Of a stretch of 56,752 bases of DNA, positions 25,801 through 34,367 are shown in pieces. How positions within the stretch are numbered: position 1 is the first letter of the stretch; every line of letters starts with the position of its first letter. The stretch lies in NCBI GenBank assembly GCA_019635975.1, contig JAHBYM010000005.1:1-56752 (forward strand). Reading direction: 5' to 3'. The notes under the pieces are model-generated. The model made no database searches. It worked only from the letters and a program-made list of their open reading frames with translations, and was not told where the DNA came from. The position numbers were made by a program, and so were the translations under genes. Source of the stretch: Parvibaculum sp. GTDB taxonomy: Bacteria > Pseudomonadota > Alphaproteobacteria > Parvibaculales > Parvibaculaceae.

Positions 25801-25994
25801 CGCGCGAGATCGTGTTTGGCGGCCCGGTCGCGGTGTGGTGGGTGCAGTTGTCGACGGCGATTATTTTCGGCCTCGGCTTCTCGACGCTGCTGACGCTGGT
25901 GCTGGTGCCGGTGCTGCTGGCCGCGCCGTCGACGCTGCGGGCGCGTCGCGGGCGTTCGGTGCGATCCGGCGCGGCGGCGCATCCGGCCGAATAG
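22812..25994 (+). CDS. RND efflux pump permease, single-Asp TM4 subgroup
   Basis: A 1060-residue RND pump. Its GTG start overlaps the adaptor stop (GTGA). It begins GFVDAVQGRARTTMTTMVLMVIAG and keeps the usual 12-segment layout with two porter loops. TM4 reads MLLSVGMLVDGAIVVVEFADRKMSEG, with one Asp and a Gly where AcrB has the second Asp. TM10 reads ALAGIVVNNSIVLIDTYQ, with Asn in place of Lys. Such relay changes mark a subgroup of proteobacterial RND pumps distinct from AcrB. Substrate unknown. Confidence 0.9.
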   Translation: MNGFVDAVQGRARTTMTTMVLMVIAGLIAYVTIPKEADPDIPIPVFYVSITHQGISPEDAERLLIRPMETELRSLEGLKEIRATASQGHAGIVLEFDVNFDKDKALQDVREKVDLARAKLPNDTDEPTVREFNAALFPVLIVTLSGEVPERTLYEAARRLKDEIEAVPTVLQAELIGHREELLEVVIDPAKLESYGISQSELINIVQMNNRLIAAGNIDTGQGRFSVKVPGLFETREDVLTLPVKVSGDGIVTLSDVADIRRTFKDPDGFARFNGHPAIAIEITKRIGTNIVDNNTQVRAIVDEFTAEWPDAIHVDFTLDASSWIHRSLGSLQSSITTAIVLVMIVVVAALGLRSALLVGIAIPTSFMIGFLFLSVTGYTVNMMVMFGMLLSVGMLVDGAIVVVEFADRKMSEGLERRAAYGLAAKRMFWPIAASTATTLAAFLPMLLWPGVSGKFMSYLPITLIVVLSASFITALVFLPVLGGLVGKAENADSDVLKLLAGTETGDIRSLPGLTGAYVRLLDRLIQFPGRVLAGTAVILVSTIVLFSNFNNGVEFFVDTEPEQAIALVSARGNLAAQDTLTLARDVEDIVLSTDGVRTVFTRTGPGLGSGPVGRGDVPKDLIAQLMIELKPYEERAKGAVILDGIRQQTDKLPGIKVELRKLEEGPPTGKDIQIQLTSSDYTRLLETTTRIREHLDRNVDGLLDVEDGRPLPGIEWVMTVDRELAGRFGADVTSVGATIQLVTNGILIGKYRPDDAQDEVDIRARFPDSYRVLDQLDQLRVQTQSGLVPISNFVKRTAQPQVSSIERVDGFRQITIKANTAFDRETEAKINVDEKTREIQEWVEAQDFGPGVRIRFRGASEEQEESANFLGGALIGALFLMFVILLTQFNSFYHSVLTLSTVVLSTVGVLIGMMVTGQPFSVIMTGTGIVALAGIVVNNSIVLIDTYQRLLREGMDVIEAVLRTAGQRLRPIMLTTITTMFGLLPMALQINLDFAAREIVFGGPVAVWWVQLSTAIIFGLGFSTLLTLVLVPVLLAAPSTLRARRGRSVRSGAAAHPAE

Positions 25995-26000
25995 AAATCT

Positions 26001-26840
26001 CTATTCGGCGGAGATCGGATTGACCAGAAGGCCGATGCCTTCGATCTCGACCTCGATCCGGTCGCCGGGCTTCATCCAGACGGGTGGCTTGCGTGCGAAG
26101 CCGACACCGGCCGGCGTTCCCATCACCAGCACGTCGCCGGCTTCAAGCGTCATACAGTCGCTCAAAAGTGCGATCGTTTCGTCGACCGGGAAAATCATGT
26201 CGCGCGTGTTGGCGCTTTGCATCGTCTCGCCATTGAGGCGCGAGGCGATGGCGAGGCCAGAGGCACCCGGTGGCAATTCATCCGCCGTCACGAAGACCGG
26301 GCCGAAGGGTCCGGTGCCGTCGAAATTCTTGCCGATGGTCCATTGCGGCGTCCGCCGCTGATAGTCGCGCACCGACACATCGTTGAAGCAGCTATATCCC
26401 GCCACATAGTCGAGTGCGCTGGCGCGTTTAACATGGCGCGGCACCGTGCGACCGATGACGGCTGCAAGCTCGGCCTCGAAATCGAGCTGCTCGGAAACGC
26501 GCGGCCTGACGACGGGTGCCCCGTGACCCACCAGAGACGTCGCGCTGCGCATGAAGAAGTTGGGATAGTCCGGCTTCTCGCGCCCGCCTTCGGCGGCGTG
26601 TTCGGCGTAGTTGAGGCCGAGACATATGATCTTGCCAGGCCGTGGAATGACCGGCAGCAGCGTCAGTCCGTCGAGCGGCAAGCGCGAACCCGTTGCCGCT
26701 TTAGCCGCTTGCTCGAAGCCCGCCGCGCCGGCGTGGATCGCGTTGATCAGTGCGCGGGCGCCCAGATCGGCCACCTCGCCGCCCTCGACCAGCCCGAGCC
26801 GCGCCGCGCCCGCCGCCTCGAATGTCACAAACCGCATCAA
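26001..26840 (-). CDS. Fumarylacetoacetate hydrolase family protein
   Basis: A 279-residue FAH-fold enzyme. The conserved entry motif CLGLNYAEHAAEGG (His near 79), the metal-binding ExE in LDFEAELAAVIG and the Asp of CFNDVSVRD are all present, as is GKNFDGTGPFGP. The family cleaves C-C bonds in acylpyruvates or hydrates 2-oxoacids, with Mg or Mn. The protein has the small N-terminal domain of 2-hydroxyhepta-2,4-diene-1,7-dioate isomerase-type members. It stands alone, convergent with the RND gene and divergent from recQ. Confidence 0.88.
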   Translation of the reverse strand: MMRFVTFEAAGAARLGLVEGGEVADLGARALINAIHAGAAGFEQAAKAATGSRLPLDGLTLLPVIPRPGKIICLGLNYAEHAAEGGREKPDYPNFFMRSATSLVGHGAPVVRPRVSEQLDFEAELAAVIGRTVPRHVKRASALDYVAGYSCFNDVSVRDYQRRTPQWTIGKNFDGTGPFGPVFVTADELPPGASGLAIASRLNGETMQSANTRDMIFPVDETIALLSDCMTLEAGDVLVMGTPAGVGFARKPPVWMKPGDRIEVEIEGIGLLVNPISAE

Positions 26841-26969
26841 ACCCTCCGCTTTCTGCCTGCGTTTATCTCACGAGCCGGATGGCGGCGCCAGATCGCAACT
26901 TTCCCCGAGGCGCCGCCCATGCGACGGTAAGGCTCCGATTCGTCTTCTCTTTCCCGGATATTGTCCCCG

Positions 26970-28799
26970 ATGAATGCCTCCGCCGCGACGCGCACGCCCG
27001 AGCGGCAGGTCCTGAAAGATGTTTTCGGCTTCGACGCCTTCCGTCCCGGGCAGGCGCAGGCCGTTGCGACGCTGCTTTCCGGCCGCAATCTCCTCACCGT
27101 CATGCCGACGGGTTCGGGCAAGTCGCTGTGCTTCCAGGTGCCGGCGCTTGTCAGGGGCGGGCTCACTATCGTCGTCTCGCCGCTCGTCGCACTGATGCAG
27201 GATCAGGTTTCGGCGCTCAAGCTCGCGGGCGTCGCCGCCGATAGCATCAATTCCTCGCTCTCGCGCGACGACAATGTGGCTGCGTGGCGGCGGGCCGCCG
27301 CCGGCGAGACGCGGCTTCTTTATCTCGCACCCGAAAGGCTGATGACGGAGCGCATGCTGGCGGCGCTGCAACGGCTCGATGTCCGGCTCATCGCCGTCGA
27401 CGAGGCGCATTGCATCTCGCAATGGGGCCCGGCTTTCCGGCCCGAATATGAAGGCCTTGCGCGGCTGCGCGACATTTTTCCCGATGTACCGATCGCGGCG
27501 CTGACGGCAACCGCCGACGAGGCGACGCGGGCCGACATTGCCGCGCGGCTTTTCGGCGGCGATGTCGAAACGCTGGTGCTCGGTTTCGACCGGCCTAACA
27601 TTCGCCTCACCGTTTCGCCGAAGAAGGAGTGGAAGCGCCAGCTTCTCGACACGGTCGGGCGTCACGCGGGCGCCAGCGGCATTGTCTATTGCCTGTCGCG
27701 GCGCAAGACCGAGGAGACGGCCGAATTTCTTGCCGGCGAAGGTTTCAAGGCGCTGCCCTATCACGCCGGCATGAGCAAGGAAGCGCGCGAGGCCAACCAG
27801 AACCGCTTCATGACCGAACGCGGCATCGTGATGGTCGCGACCATCGCCTTCGGCATGGGCATCGACAAATCCGACGTGCGCTATGTCGTGCATGCGGACC
27901 TGCCCGGCAGTCTCGAAGCCTATTACCAGGAGATCGGACGTGCGGGGCGCGACGGCGAACCGGCGGAGGCGCATATGCTGTTCGGCCTTGCCGACATCCG
28001 GATGCGCCGTTCCTTCATCGAGGAGGAAGCGGCGGGCGAAGAGCGCCGCCGCCGCGAGCATCGCCGTCTCGATCACCTGCTCGCCTTCTGCGAAGCACCC
28101 GGCTGCCGCCGCCAGATCCTGCTGTCCTATTTCGGCGAGACGTCGGTGCCTTGCGGCAATTGCGACACCTGCCTCGACCCGTCCGAACTCACCGACGGCA
28201 CGGCGGAGGCAAAGCTGGTGCTCGCCGCAATCCGCCAGAGCGGCGAGCGCTATGGGGCCGCGCATGTGATCGATATTCTGCGCGGTTCGGAGACCGAAAA
28301 AATTGCCGCGAGCGGACACAACAATCTCGCGGTCTTCGGCGCGGGCGCCACGCGGCGCAAGCCCGAATGGCAGGCGCTGATCCGGCAATTGACGGCGGCC
28401 GGTTTTCTCGCCGTCGATATCGGCGGCTATGGCGGGCTGACGATCGCCGAAAAGGGTCAGGCGCTGATCCGCGGCGAAGGCACCTTCCTTTACCGCGCCG
28501 ATCATGTGACGCGGCGGCACGAGACGCGGCGGGGCGAGGCGGCGGCGCCGATGAGCGACGAGGCGGCGGGCTTGCTCGCCGCCCTCAAGGAATTGCGCCT
28601 GCGCCTTGCACGCGAGCGGCAGGTGCCGGCCTATGTGATCTTTTCCGACCGGACGCTCGCAGACATGGCCGCAAAGCAGCCGCGCACCGAGGAGGAGTTC
28701 GCGGTCGTCAACGGCGTCGGCGCGGCCAAGCTGCGCGATTTCGCGGGCATCTTCCTCGCCACCATCCGGGCCCATGAAAGCGGCGCTTCGGCCGCTTGA
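26970..28799 (+). CDS. recQ: ATP-dependent DNA helicase RecQ
   Basis: A 609-residue RecQ helicase acting in recombination and fork repair. Motif I is MPTGSGKSLCFQ, motif II DEAHCISQWG, motif VI IGRAGRDG. The zinc site is visible as C(EAPG)C then CGNCDTC, followed by a winged helix and a C-terminal HRDC domain (about 530-600). The aromatic-rich loop reads SQWGPAFRPEY, with Pro-Ala where E. coli has His-Asp. The ATG at 26970 is used; a TTG three codons earlier is also open. Confidence 0.93.
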   Translation: MNASAATRTPERQVLKDVFGFDAFRPGQAQAVATLLSGRNLLTVMPTGSGKSLCFQVPALVRGGLTIVVSPLVALMQDQVSALKLAGVAADSINSSLSRDDNVAAWRRAAAGETRLLYLAPERLMTERMLAALQRLDVRLIAVDEAHCISQWGPAFRPEYEGLARLRDIFPDVPIAALTATADEATRADIAARLFGGDVETLVLGFDRPNIRLTVSPKKEWKRQLLDTVGRHAGASGIVYCLSRRKTEETAEFLAGEGFKALPYHAGMSKEAREANQNRFMTERGIVMVATIAFGMGIDKSDVRYVVHADLPGSLEAYYQEIGRAGRDGEPAEAHMLFGLADIRMRRSFIEEEAAGEERRRREHRRLDHLLAFCEAPGCRRQILLSYFGETSVPCGNCDTCLDPSELTDGTAEAKLVLAAIRQSGERYGAAHVIDILRGSETEKIAASGHNNLAVFGAGATRRKPEWQALIRQLTAAGFLAVDIGGYGGLTIAEKGQALIRGEGTFLYRADHVTRRHETRRGEAAAPMSDEAAGLLAALKELRLRLARERQVPAYVIFSDRTLADMAAKQPRTEEEFAVVNGVGAAKLRDFAGIFLATIRAHESGASAA

Positions 28800-28869
28800 T
28801 CCGCGGCGCGGGCGCGCTACCCTTCTACCGGGCTCCGGTATTGGGGGTCTGGCGTCGACGGGTAAAATT

Positions 28870-29757
28870 ATGGCGAATTTATCGCTGCCATCGCGGTTGC
28901 CGAAAGGCCGGACAAGACATCTCGCGCCGTTGCTGGCCGGCGCCCTGTTGATCGCGGCCGCGCCGGCCGCCGCAACGCCCGCGGCCGCGCCCAACACCGC
29001 CGTCGACCTCACCTACAAGGTCTATGGCGGCGGCCTGCTGATCCTCTCGCTCGACACGAAGGCCGAGCTCGGTGGCGGGCGCTACGAAATTGCTTCCAAC
29101 GTCGCGACCGAAGGCCTTGTCGACCGGCTGTTTCCCGGCCGCCTGACCTCGCAGGCGCACGGGACTTTGACCGGCGCCGGGCCGCAAATGCAGCGCTACA
29201 TGCAAGCCTACAAAGGCCGCTTCGGCGACCGCTCCATCGACATGACGCTGGCCGCCGACGGCACCTATGACGTCGCGGCCGAGCCTGAGAAGCTGCCCGA
29301 ACAAGCGCCGGTCGATCCGAAGGCGATGGCCGGCGCGGTCGATCCGCTGACGGCGTCGATCTATGCGGCGCTGGCGGGCGCGAAGGCGCCCTGCGCCTCG
29401 CGTGTGCCGGTCTTCGACGGGCGGCGCGTCTACGAACTCGATTTCTCGATGCGTGCAACCGACCGCCTCGAACCGCGCGCCGCCGGCGAGTTTGCGGGCG
29501 AGGCATGGCGCTGTGAGGTCGTTTACAAGCCGAAATCGGGTTTCACGCGCGAATGGCATATCCGCCGCGCCAAGGATCCGCTGCGGCCGGCAACCGTGTG
29601 GCTCGCGCGCTTCGACGGCGGCAATGGCGCGGATGACGGCCCGAGCCTCATGCTGCCAGTCAGGGTGCAGGTCGAGTCGGCCTACTTCAATGCCGTTGCG
29701 CATCTGACACGCGCCAGCATCGACGGGCGCGAACTTATCGCCAGCGTCGAGGAGTGA
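28870..29757 (+). CDS. DUF3108 domain-containing exported protein
   Basis: A 295-residue protein with an N-terminal signal sequence (hydrophobic core about 20-34, PLLAGALLIAAAPAAA). The mature part fits DUF3108, a predicted periplasmic beta-rich protein: VDLTYKVYGGGLLILSLDTKAEL at its start and LPVRVQVESAYFNAVAHLTR at its end. One Cys pair (APCAS and EAWRCEV) could form a disulfide. Function unknown; some family members sit in cell-envelope settings. The ATG at 28870 places the signal sequence correctly, 70 bases after recQ. Confidence 0.77.
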   Translation: MANLSLPSRLPKGRTRHLAPLLAGALLIAAAPAAATPAAAPNTAVDLTYKVYGGGLLILSLDTKAELGGGRYEIASNVATEGLVDRLFPGRLTSQAHGTLTGAGPQMQRYMQAYKGRFGDRSIDMTLAADGTYDVAAEPEKLPEQAPVDPKAMAGAVDPLTASIYAALAGAKAPCASRVPVFDGRRVYELDFSMRATDRLEPRAAGEFAGEAWRCEVVYKPKSGFTREWHIRRAKDPLRPATVWLARFDGGNGADDGPSLMLPVRVQVESAYFNAVAHLTRASIDGRELIASVEE

Positions 29758-29763
29758 GCGCGC

Positions 29764-30957
29764 TCAGCCGTCCGCCTCAACCGACATCGGTCCGGTCAGC
29801 GTGATCCAGCGCCCGTCCTTGATCTGGGCGAGGAAGCCCGACTTGGTGCCGAGATGGTCGCCCTCGTTGAAGTCGATCGGCACGCCGCCGATATCCGAAT
29901 CGACCCAGGGCTCCATGTCGACCAGCGCCTGGGCGAGGCTTTCGGCGGTCGGTTCGGGACCCGCCTGTTCCAGTGCTTCGGCGAAGAGCCGCGCCAGCGT
30001 GTAGGCGGCCACCGCCTGCACATTGGCGACGAGATTGAAGCGCTCGTTATATTTCGTCACCCATTCGCGCAGCTTCGGGTTCGGATCGTCCGGGTAGGGG
30101 ATCGGCGTCTGACTGACCGCGTAGACGCCGTTCACCGTGTCGCCGCCCAGATCATGAACCTCGGGCGTGTAGCAGGCCTGCGAGCAGAGAACGATCGGGT
30201 CCCAACCCAGCGAGCGCGCCGCCTGCATCGCGCCGATCGTCTCGCGTACCACCGTTCCCAGAACGATCAGCTCGGCGTCCGCCGCGCGCAACCGCGCGAT
30301 CTGGCTTGAGAAGTCGGTGGCGCCGCGCTTGTAGGTCGTGCTTTCGACGATTTCGAGGCCGTGGGCCGCCGCCTCGATTTCGGCGCCGCGCTTGACGTTG
30401 AGGCCGAACTCGTCGTCCTGATAGAGAAGGCCGATCCGCGTCACGCCTTCGGTCTCGATGAAGTGGCGCGTACCGATGCGCATGGCATGGACATAGGGGA
30501 TGTTCGAGGCGAATTTCAGCGGATGGTAGGGATCGTAGGTCTGGTCGGCGGCGGTGAACGGAAACAGCACCGGCACGCCGCGCCTGAGGGCCAGCGGCAT
30601 CGAGGCGATGACGGTGGGCGAGCCGAGCGCGCCGATGATCGCGAAAACCTTGTCGCGGTTCAGCAGCTTCTGCGTCGCCAGCACGGCACGGCGCGGGTCG
30701 TAGCCCGTGTCTTCGACAACGAGGCGGATCTGGCGGCCATGCACGCCGCCCGCCGCATTGATCTCGTCGAAGGCCATCAAAAGCCCGTTGCGCACCGGCA
30801 CGCCCCACGAGGTCAGCGGGCCGGACAGGTCCTGATGCGTGCCAAGAACGATTTCGGTTTGGCCGACGCCTTGCGTTTCTGCCTGTGCCGGCAGCGCATA
30901 GCCCGCGGCCAGAAGAAGGCCCGCCGCCAGCGCGGTCCGGTGTCGCTTGAATGTCAT
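29764..30957 (-). CDS. Branched-chain-type ABC transporter substrate-binding protein
   Basis: A 397-residue Peripla_BP_6 (LivK-like) binding protein. It has a signal peptide (about 1-26, ending AQAE). The mature sequence begins VGQTEIVLGTHQDLSGPLTSWG and shows the LivK/UrtA pattern of GxxxAFDEINAAGGVHGR. It is the last gene of the operon, and its ATG overlaps the stop of the acyl-CoA synthetase (ATGA). The ligand need not be an amino acid: members next to acyl-CoA synthetases often bind aromatic or aliphatic acids. Confidence 0.87.
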   Translation of the reverse strand: MTFKRHRTALAAGLLLAAGYALPAQAETQGVGQTEIVLGTHQDLSGPLTSWGVPVRNGLLMAFDEINAAGGVHGRQIRLVVEDTGYDPRRAVLATQKLLNRDKVFAIIGALGSPTVIASMPLALRRGVPVLFPFTAADQTYDPYHPLKFASNIPYVHAMRIGTRHFIETEGVTRIGLLYQDDEFGLNVKRGAEIEAAAHGLEIVESTTYKRGATDFSSQIARLRAADAELIVLGTVVRETIGAMQAARSLGWDPIVLCSQACYTPEVHDLGGDTVNGVYAVSQTPIPYPDDPNPKLREWVTKYNERFNLVANVQAVAAYTLARLFAEALEQAGPEPTAESLAQALVDMEPWVDSDIGGVPIDFNEGDHLGTKSGFLAQIKDGRWITLTGPMSVEADG

Positions 30958-32795
30958 GCGGCTTCTCCCTTGTACATGCCCTCGATCAGCGTCGCATATT
31001 TTTCGTTGACCAGCGACCGTTTCAGTTTTCCGGTCGCGGTGATCTCGTCGTCCTCGGCCATGATCTGGTGTTCGATGACGCGGAATTTCTTGACCGTTTC
31101 GACACGGGCGAACTTCTTGTTGGCGCGGTCGACCTCGGCCTGCAACAGCTCCAGCACTTCCGGCGCGCGGCATAGGCTGCGGAAATCGGAGAAAGGCACA
31201 TTGGCATCCTGCGCGAACTTCTCGACATTGTCGCGGTCGATCATGATCAGCGCCGAGAGGAACTTCCGCCTGTCGCCGATCACCACCGCGTCCTGGATAT
31301 AAGGCGAGAACTTCAACTCGTTCTCGATTTCCGACGGCGTGATGTTCTTGCCGCCGGCCGTGATGATGATGTCCTTCTTGCGGTCGGTAATGCGCACCCA
31401 GCCCTCATTGTCGATCTCGCCGATGTCGCCGGTATGCAGCCAGCCATCAACCACCGTTTCGGCGGTCTTGTCGGGCTTGTTCCAGTATCCGAGAAAGATA
31501 TGCGGGCCGCGCATCAGGATTTCGCCGTCTTCTGCGAGCCGCAATTCCGTGTTCGGCACCGGCTTGCCGACAAGGCCGAACTTGTAGGCGCCGAAGGGCT
31601 GCGGGATCGTCGCGATGCCGGCGTTTTCGGTCTGACCGTAGCCTTCGGCCATGTAGAGACCGAGCGCGAAATACCAGCGGATCAGCTCCGGCGAAATCGG
31701 CGCGGCGCCCGACAGGATGTAGCGGCATGAATCGATGCCGATCATCTTGCGGATATTTTTCAGCACCAGGAAATCGGCCAGCGCGAAATGCCAGCGCAGG
31801 AGCGTCGGCACCGCATCGCCGGCAATCCGCCGGTCGGCGACCTTCTCGCCGACCGAAATCGCCCAGCGATAGGCGAGCCTTTCGATCAGCGTTGCATCCT
31901 TCAGCGCGATCGAAACGGTCGAATAGAATTTTTCCCAGATGCGCGGCACCGCAAAAAAGGCCGTCGGCTGCACCTCGCGCAGATTCTCCGGCACCGTTTC
32001 GAGATTCTCGGCAAAGTTAACCGTCTGGCCGGTCATCAACTGGTTGAAGGTCGTGAAGGTGCGCTCGGCGATGTGGCAGAGCGGCAGGAAGGCCAGCGAG
32101 CGGTCCTCCGGCGTATGCGGCAGCAGGTTCTGATTGTTCTCGATCTGGAACATGATGTTGGCATGGCTGATCATCGCGCCTTTCGGCGGGCCGGTCGTGC
32201 CGCTCGTATAGACCAGGATCGCGATGTCGCCCGGCTCTGTCTTGCGCACGAGTTCGTCGAAGCGCTTCGGCGCGTCGCGGGCCTCCTTGCGGCCAATGTC
32301 GATGAAGGCGTCGAAGCCCATCACCATCGGATCGTGGAAATCGTGCAGGCCTTCCATGTCGAAAACGACGACGCGTTTCAGCGCCGGCACGCGCTCGCGC
32401 ACTTCGAGGATCTTGTCGAGCTGCTCTTCATTTTCGGCGAAATAGAACTCCGCACCGCAATCGTTCATGATGTATTCGACCTGCGGCGCCGTGTCGGTCG
32501 GGTAAATGCCCATCGAGACGCCGCCGACGCCCATGCAGCCGAGATCGACGAAAAGCCATTCGGGGCAGACTTCCGAAACAATCGCAATGCGCCCGCCATC
32601 GGACATGCCCAGCGCCTTCAGCGCGAGGCCGGCGGCGCGCGCCTTTTCGTAATAGTCGCTCCAGGTGATCGGTTCCCAGACGCCGAAATTCTTGTCGCGC
32701 ATCGCGACGCGGCTCCCGAGCTCCTTCGCCCGCTTGACGAAAAGTTTCGGGACGGTGTCGCAATCGGGGGTTATGACGAGCGGTGAGAGTTTCAT
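30954..32795 (-). CDS. AMP-dependent long-chain-type acyl-CoA synthetase
   Basis: A 613-residue adenylate-forming ligase activating a carboxylic acid to its CoA ester through an acyl-AMP. The P-loop YTSGTTGPPKGAM is near 192-204, the A5-type motif GYGQTENAGI near 390, the hinge ITDRKKDIIITAGGKNITP near 475-495. Length and sequence fit the FadD15/long-chain ACSL group, but the position inside a Liv-type ABC operon suggests its substrate is what the transporter imports. It starts 13 bases after livF and overlaps the binding-protein gene by four bases. Confidence 0.88.
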   Translation of the reverse strand: MKLSPLVITPDCDTVPKLFVKRAKELGSRVAMRDKNFGVWEPITWSDYYEKARAAGLALKALGMSDGGRIAIVSEVCPEWLFVDLGCMGVGGVSMGIYPTDTAPQVEYIMNDCGAEFYFAENEEQLDKILEVRERVPALKRVVVFDMEGLHDFHDPMVMGFDAFIDIGRKEARDAPKRFDELVRKTEPGDIAILVYTSGTTGPPKGAMISHANIMFQIENNQNLLPHTPEDRSLAFLPLCHIAERTFTTFNQLMTGQTVNFAENLETVPENLREVQPTAFFAVPRIWEKFYSTVSIALKDATLIERLAYRWAISVGEKVADRRIAGDAVPTLLRWHFALADFLVLKNIRKMIGIDSCRYILSGAAPISPELIRWYFALGLYMAEGYGQTENAGIATIPQPFGAYKFGLVGKPVPNTELRLAEDGEILMRGPHIFLGYWNKPDKTAETVVDGWLHTGDIGEIDNEGWVRITDRKKDIIITAGGKNITPSEIENELKFSPYIQDAVVIGDRRKFLSALIMIDRDNVEKFAQDANVPFSDFRSLCRAPEVLELLQAEVDRANKKFARVETVKKFRVIEHQIMAEDDEITATGKLKRSLVNEKYATLIEGMYKGEAA

Positions 32796-32808
32796 GTGAG
32801 GCTCATCC

Positions 32809-33594
32809 CTATCGCCAGACTTTTCGCTTCTTCCAGCGCCGCTTGCCGCGCGCGCCTTGTTCCTTCTGGCCCAGATAGAATTCCTTGATGTCCTCGTTGG
32901 CCAGCAGCCTTTCGCTGTCGCCTTCCATCACGATGCGGCCGACCTCGAGCACATAGCCGTAGTCGGAAAGCTGCAGCGCCATGTTGGCGTTCTGCTCGAC
33001 CAGAAGGATCGTCACGCCGCGCTCCTCGTTGATGCGGCGAATGATCGCGAAAATCTCCTTCACCAGCCGCGGCGAGAGCCCGAGCGAGGGCTCGTCCAGC
33101 AGCAGCACGCGCGGTCGCGCCATCAGCGCACGCGAGATCGCCAGCATCTGCTGCTCGCCGCCCGAAAGCTGGCCCGCCTGCTGATGCATGCGGGTGCGCA
33201 GCACCGGGAAGTAAGTGTAGACCAGCTCCAGATCCTCGGCGACGCCCTTGCGGTCGTTGCGCAAGTAAGCACCCATGCGCAAATTGTCGGCGACCGAAAG
33301 CGTCGGGAAAACCTCGCGTCCTTCCGGCACATGGCTGACGCCGAGCCCCACGATCTTTGCCGGGTCGAGCCCGCCGATGCGCTTGTCGCGATAGGTAATC
33401 GTGCCCTTTTGCGGGTCCATGATGCCGGACACGGTTTTCAGGATCGTCGTCTTGCCGGCGCCGTTGGCGCCCAGCACGGTCACGATCTGGCCTTCGCGCA
33501 CATCGAGCGAAACGCCGCGGATCGCCATGATCGGACCGTAGAAGGTTTCGACATTGCGCAACGAAAGGATGACGGGGGCGTCGGGCCTGTTCAT
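32809..33594 (-). CDS. livF: Branched-chain-type ABC transporter ATPase LivF
   Basis: A 261-residue ABC ATPase of the LivF group. Walker A GANGAGKTT is near 40-48, signature LSGGEQQM near 145, Walker B LLLDEP, and the switch His is replaced by Gln in LLVEQNANMAL, as is normal for LivF. It ends in an unusual basic tail (about 20 residues rich in Arg and Lys). Its ATG overlaps the livG stop (ATGA). Confidence 0.9.
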   Translation of the reverse strand: MNRPDAPVILSLRNVETFYGPIMAIRGVSLDVREGQIVTVLGANGAGKTTILKTVSGIMDPQKGTITYRDKRIGGLDPAKIVGLGVSHVPEGREVFPTLSVADNLRMGAYLRNDRKGVAEDLELVYTYFPVLRTRMHQQAGQLSGGEQQMLAISRALMARPRVLLLDEPSLGLSPRLVKEIFAIIRRINEERGVTILLVEQNANMALQLSDYGYVLEVGRIVMEGDSERLLANEDIKEFYLGQKEQGARGKRRWKKRKVWR

Positions 33595-34367
33595 GCGGCC
33601 TCCGTCTCGTCGCCGCCGAGATAGGCGCGGATGACTTCCGGATGCGCCTGCACCTCGGCCGGCGTACCCGTCGCGATGACACGGCCGTAGTTCAGCGCCA
33701 GCACGCGGTCCGACACCTCGTTGACGAGGTTCATGTCGTGCTCGACCATCACGACGGTGATGCCGAGAATGTTCTTGATGTCGGAAATCCAGAACGACAT
33801 GTCCTCGGTTTCCTCGACATTGAGGCCCGAGGACGGTTCGTCGAGGAGCAGGATTTTCGGTTCGGTGCAGAGCGCGCGGCCGAGCTCCACCACCTTGCGC
33901 ACGCCATAGGGCAGATTGGCAATCATCTGGTCGCGATAGTGCTGCAGGTCGAGGAAGTCGATCACCTCCTCCACCTTGCGCCGGTGCGCCAGCTCTTCCG
34001 CCCTTGTGCGCGGGCCGAAGAAAAGATGCGACAGCATCCCTGTGCGGCGATGCGCATGGCGGCCGAGCATCATGTTGTCGAGCACGGTCGCCATGTCGAA
34101 GAGTTCGATGTTCTGGAAGGTGCGTGCGATGCCGAGGCCGGCGACGCGGTGCGGCGGCACCTGCGTGATGTCCTTGCCCTCGAAGCGGATGCGGCCCGAT
34201 GTCGGTTCGTAGATGCGGCTGACGAGATTGAAGATCGTCGACTTGCCGGCGCCGTTCGGACCGATAATCGTGAAGATCTCGCCCTTGTCGACGCCGAAGC
34301 TGACGCCGTCGACGGCCTTGATGCCGCCGAAATGCACGGCCAGGTTTTCGACTTCGAGCAACGTCAT
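33591..34367 (-). CDS. livG: Branched-chain-type ABC transporter ATPase LivG
   Basis: A 258-residue LivG-type ATPase. Walker A GPNGAGKST is near 36-44; the LivG insertion GRHAHRRTGMLSHLFFGPRT is present; the signature is degenerate (LPYGVRKVVELGRAL in place of LSGGQ), as often in this group; Walker B LLLDEPSSGLN; switch His in VEHDM. It pairs with LivF to drive the LivH/LivM channel. Four-base overlaps with livM and livF show tight coupling. The frame is open further upstream, but the ATG at 34367 begins the domain. Confidence 0.9.
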   Translation of the reverse strand: MTLLEVENLAVHFGGIKAVDGVSFGVDKGEIFTIIGPNGAGKSTIFNLVSRIYEPTSGRIRFEGKDITQVPPHRVAGLGIARTFQNIELFDMATVLDNMMLGRHAHRRTGMLSHLFFGPRTRAEELAHRRKVEEVIDFLDLQHYRDQMIANLPYGVRKVVELGRALCTEPKILLLDEPSSGLNVEETEDMSFWISDIKNILGITVVMVEHDMNLVNEVSDRVLALNYGRVIATGTPAEVQAHPEVIRAYLGGDETEAA

